Below, in pieces: positions 60,585-64,000 of a stretch of 64,000 nucleotides of DNA (position 1 is the stretch's first letter; each line of letters opens with the position of its first letter). Origin of the DNA: Cryptomeria japonica. Taxonomy: Eukaryota; Streptophyta; Pinopsida; Cupressales; Cupressaceae. The stretch spans positions 825,590,397-825,654,396 of the forward strand of contig NC_081411.1 in assembly GCF_030272615.1 (NCBI RefSeq), in the 5' to 3' direction. The position numbers and the translations under genes are program-made. A model generated the notes under the pieces. That model saw nothing but the letters and a program-made list of their open reading frames with translations. It did no database searches and was not told the origin of the DNA.

Positions 60585-60935
60585 TGGACTACATACTTTT
60601 AGTTCACCTCTTAAATAGGTAAATGAAGCCTTTGGTAGAGGCTTGGTGAATATATCTACTAACTACTCCTTACTGGAAACATGTTCCAGTACAACTTCCT
60701 TGTTCTAAACCTTTTCCCTCAAGAAATGATACTTGAGCTCAAAGTGCTTGGTTCTAGCATGCAAAATTGGATTCTTGGAAATCTTGATTGCACTTGTATT
60801 GTCACAAAATATGCTTACCAGTTCGGATACAGGAACTTTAAAGCCATTCAATACATGCTTCATCCAAATAGTTGGGGTACAGTTCATAAAGGTTGCAACA
60901 TACTCTACTTCTGTTGTAGACTAAGAGATATTGTT
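60585..60935 (-). pseudogene. Element H RNase H fragment
   Basis: Minus strand STTEVEYVATFMNCTPTIWM, ELVSIFCDNTSAIKISKNPI and TKHFELKYHFLREKV are copia RNase H. A TAG replaces the Gln before STTE (about 60922). The C-terminal tail toward 60585 is in a broken frame. Upstream sequence is missing at the Copia-G boundary. Confidence 0.85.
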
Positions 60936-60960
60936 AGCATTATAACAGAGAAGGGGAGAT

Positions 60961-62415
60961 TGTTGTCATTTCAATAAGGATATTGAGAAGGTTGTTGATG
61001 ATTATGGATATAACTGATTAAGGATGTTTACTGTCTTAATATTATTATTTTGTCATTGATGTCAAGAAATTGATTTTCTAATTTAGTATGATGTTGCCAT
61101 ATCTTAAGAAGTATGATTTGATGATCATAAAGATGTCGGTAAAAGACACAGAAAGATTGTGATGAATAAGGGGAGAAATAAGTTATTCAATGGGCAACTA
61201 TTACCGAGTTAGACAATGATGACATCATGATGTTTAGATTGTTTTGATATCCTACATATGCTATTGACTGAAAGGTTAATACTATACCATGTTACCGAGC
61301 AAAGAACCTAGTCGGTGAACCCTAAGGTTATCGCTATTGGTTAATGAAGGCGAAATGTCTACCAAGTGAAGTTTAGTATTTACCGAGTTGCAACCGAGCT
61401 GTAACAAAATGCATTAAATGATTAAATGCATTATTTAATGAAGGAAACTGATGAGCTAGAATAGATTAAATGATTGGTATGTCGTACATGAAGTTTGTTA
61501 AAAGAATCTATGGCAATAGAAGATCGGCAGAAAGATCTACAGCTCAGATTGAACCGCAATACCTTAGCACAAGTTCCAAGAAATGTATGCAAGTTCCAAG
61601 GCGAGGTAAAACATTTTCAGATCAAAGGATACATTGAACCTAGTCAAGTTTAAAGATCTGATGTCTATGATTGATCATGGGATATGTGATCAAGGAGATT
61701 AAGCGGTTAGCAAATTGTTGATAAACAATACGTGTAGGCAAGTGTAAGCACAAGGATGCTACATAGTGATTACCAAGCTCAGAAGCTTGAAGGCCTATTT
61801 GATTAACAGAGTATAGAGCCCAATAGAGGGACAAGATAATTCCTATGACTAGATTGTTTTGAGCAAATAAGAATCTGCTTTAGCATTTTTGATGTGAAGT
61901 TGCACATATATTTTATTACTGTTATTTTGTAAAGTGACAGAAAATCTCTTAACCAAGTGGACTTAACAGTCTTGTTCGTAAAACCCTCTAGCAAGGTGAC
62001 ATTCTGATTGAGTGTTTGAAATCCTTTAACAAGGTCACTTCTAACGAGGTAAAGATCCTAACAGATCTGAGGGAAATCCCTTAACTGGGTCACATCTAGC
62101 AATGTGTTTGTAATCTTTAACAGGATTTGCTTTTAACCGAGCATACTCTAGAAGAGTATATTTCTTAGTGGGTCTGAAATCCCATAGTGGTTTTTCCCTA
62201 TTTGGGTTTCCACGTTAAATTTGGTGTTATGAGTGTTATGATGTTTCTATGCTTATAAGTTTGCATGTTTAGCAGTTTTGGTTATATTGCTGAAGTATAT
62301 ATTATCAAGGTTGAATCTGTTGTTTTTATGGAAGATTAAGTTTGTATGATTCACCCCCCCCCTCTCATCTTGTTATCTTGGCATCTATACTTAACCATTA
62401 GTATTAGAACTATCA
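60961..62415 (+). repeat. 5' LTR of Copia-G
   Basis: 1,455 bp, TGTTGTCATTTCAATAAGG...TAGAACTATCA. It is homologous to 4702-6202 (minus). It holds the CTAACaaGGT-type array at 61930-62140 and the GGTTTTTCCCTATTTGGG box at 62190-62207. GAAGGGGAGAT, resembling a polypurine tract, lies just before it. Confidence 0.93.
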
Positions 62416-62430
62416 ATTGGTATCAGAGCT
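62416..62430 (+). other. Primer-binding site of Copia-G
   Basis: ATTGGTATCAGAGCT directly follows the LTR and matches initiator-Met tRNA 3' end complementarity. Confidence 0.9.
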
Positions 62431-62479
62431 TTGGACTCTGGAAGAACAAGTTTAAAGGTACTTGAGGAAAAGATCCAAA

Positions 62480-64000
62480 GATGTATAAGAGGGATGCACC
62501 GAAGCTGAACAAGTCTAGTTTCTCTACATGGTAGAAAAGGATGAAGCTGCACCTATCAGGAGTTGTAGAATATGTTGTATATTATCTGGAAAATGATTTC
62601 ATTACACCTAGCACCTATCCATTGACAATGGAAGGGATAAAGGAAAAGCAATAACATATTCAAGCAATGATTGAAATAACATCTGCATTGACTGACTCAG
62701 AGTTTAATGATCTAGAAGGTTACAATGATGCCAAGGCAATGTGGGACAAGCTCATATCTGTTTATGGCAATGATGAACATGTTCAAAGAGAAAAAGTGGA
62801 TAGTCTAAGAGGACAACTTGAATCTATGATAATGAATGAAGATGAGAACATAACCTAGTACAGTACAAGGTTAAAGGAGATTGTCAATCAAATCAAAGGA
62901 GCAGGAGGAACCATTGAACAAAAGGTTGTCACAAGTAAATTATTGAGAACCCTTCTACCTGCTTATGCAATCCGAGTCTCTACAATCAATGAATTGAGGT
63001 CTATACCCAATATGTTAGTTTCTTTGGATGCTACTATTGGTAAGCTACATGCATTTGAGTTAAGTAACTTTGATAACAATGGGTCTTCGATAAATAAAAT
63101 TGAGTCTGCATTTAGTTCTTTTCATCTTGATGAATCTGATGATTACAATGATAGAAAGTATAAGTACTCTAAAGGGAATCACAGTGGAGCAAGTGAAATA
63201 TTTCACAAAAACATGGAGGAGGTACACAAACTTTATGAAGAAATCAGAAACCAAGAAGAGTTTGAAGCACTATTAGCTAGAAGGTTACCGAGAGGCAAAG
63301 GTAAGTGCAAAGGAAAGTTGCCTTTGAAATGTTTTAACTGTGATAGAATAGGACATATGGCTTCTAATTTCCCTGACAAAGAATCTAGTGAAAAGAGAGA
63401 TTACCGAGATGATAGACAGATAAATAATCATTACAGAGGACACCGAGACTTCAGAAGAAGAGATAGAAAGTCATGCCTAATAGCTGATCAGGAATCGAAT
63501 GATGATAAATCAGATGAAACTGATACTGAGGAAGCTGTTTATGTGGCTATTAAGGATGGATCAAATGAAGAAAGGTATGAAGAAAAAGCCCTAATATCTC
63601 ACATAAATAATTTGATTCTTGGATCATAGAGAGTGGATTCTCACATCACATGACAGGTGATAAACACAAGTTTGTTATGTTAAGAGATTATGATGGAGGT
63701 TATGTAAGATTTCGTAATGATGCACCATGTCCGGTAAAAGGTAAAGGATCCATAACACTTCTTGACAATGCTAAATGTAATGATGTTTATTGGGTTGAAG
63801 GTTTCAAATATAATTTGTTGAGTGTAGCACAACTAAACAACACAGGTTACCGAATAGAATTTCATAAAGGAATTGTCAAAGTTCATGACAAGCATGGAAA
63901 GTTAGCTACTACCGGAACTCAAACAAAAGGTAACACATTTCACCTTGACTCAACTTGGAATAATTGTCTTTATGCAAAGATAGATGATACCTGGTTATGG
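62480..64000 (+). pseudogene. Copia-G gag and protease
   Basis: Starts near 62480 (MYKRDAPKLNKSSFS) and breaks at TAG 62533 (Trp expected), TAA 62652 (Gln expected) and TAG 62857 (Gln expected). The open part 62943-63629 includes LPRGKGKCKGKLPLKCFNCD; the knuckle CFNCDRIGHMASNF has Phe for the last Cys. A frameshift at about 63605 precedes the protease site, which reads IIESGFSHHMTGDK, so the catalytic Asp is Glu. GFKYNLLSVAQLNNTGYRI follows to the window end. Confidence 0.9.

Larger units (their letters stand above)
58846..60940 (-). mobile_element. Element H: Ty1/copia fragment, 3' LTR and RNase H only
   Basis: 3' LTR 60394-58846, polypurine tract at 60395-60409, non-coding tail, and RNase H up to about 60935. 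The rest is cut off by Copia-G. The LTR ends inside the gag of Copia-C without a primer-binding site, so this is the outer end of an insertion there. The second target-site copy is outside the window. Confidence 0.82.
60961..64000 (+). mobile_element. Copia-G: same family as Copia-A, 5' part
   Basis: 5' LTR 60961-62415, primer-binding site, gag and protease up to the window end. LTR and gag are homologous to Copia-A on the opposite strand. It interrupts element H near 60940-60960. Confidence 0.92.

Overview
This 64 kb window is plant nuclear DNA made almost entirely of nested retrotransposons. I found no intact host gene, tRNA, rRNA, CRISPR array or bacterial feature. The evidence is many Ty1/copia gag-pol relics with plant initiator-Met primer-binding sites (TGGTATCAGAGC), an L1-type LINE with a terminal RNase H, low GC and long intergenic nests. 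A large-genome seed plant, perhaps a conifer, is my guess only.

Layout. The oldest layer is Copia-C (minus strand; reverse transcriptase at 11129-12065, integrase/gag at 57210-58845). Copia-D (plus, 12066-57204, target-site duplication (TSD) cttt/gt) split it. Copia-D was in turn hit by a solo LTR (15533-16976), by an unclassified ~5 kb insertion L (17347-39648, TSD gactc/gactt) and by Copia-J (41595-55897, TSD ccatt). L holds Copia-B (minus, 19753-37083). Copia-B holds the non-autonomous element NA-1b (25255-35933, TSD tagtt). NA-1b holds a small non-autonomous LTR element E (30484-33776), and E holds solo LTR F (30626-31681). Copia-J holds a ~1.1 kb putative solo LTR K (42483-51074), which holds a LINE (42791-50263, 17-bp TSD). 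On the left, NA-1a (minus, 6203-11128) sits in Copia-C and is cut by Copia-A (minus, 1-6202). On the right, element H (58846-about 60940) sits in the gag of Copia-C and is cut by Copia-G (60961-64000).

How the parts relate. Copia-A and Copia-G are one family; Copia-B and Copia-D are a second. NA-1a and NA-1b are two copies of a family with no protease, integrase or reverse transcriptase. NA-1 carries a four-zinc-knuckle Gag-like ORF and, downstream, an ancestrally ~1,050-codon ORF that I do not recognise. Its LTR motifs, primer-binding site and polypurine tract (PPT) resemble those of the neighbouring autonomous copias, which suggests mobilisation in trans. This family is the best candidate here for something undescribed. 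The LINE is nearly intact: ORF1 is open, and ORF2 is one uninterrupted frame with five nonsense codons. A short-chain dehydrogenase/reductase gene fragment lies in its 5' leader.

Most stop codons in the relics fall where Gln, Trp or Arg is expected, consistent with C-to-T decay of methylated DNA. All boundaries and TSDs were read by eye. Copia-A, NA-1a, Copia-C, H and Copia-G run off the window or are cut, so their full structures cannot be seen.
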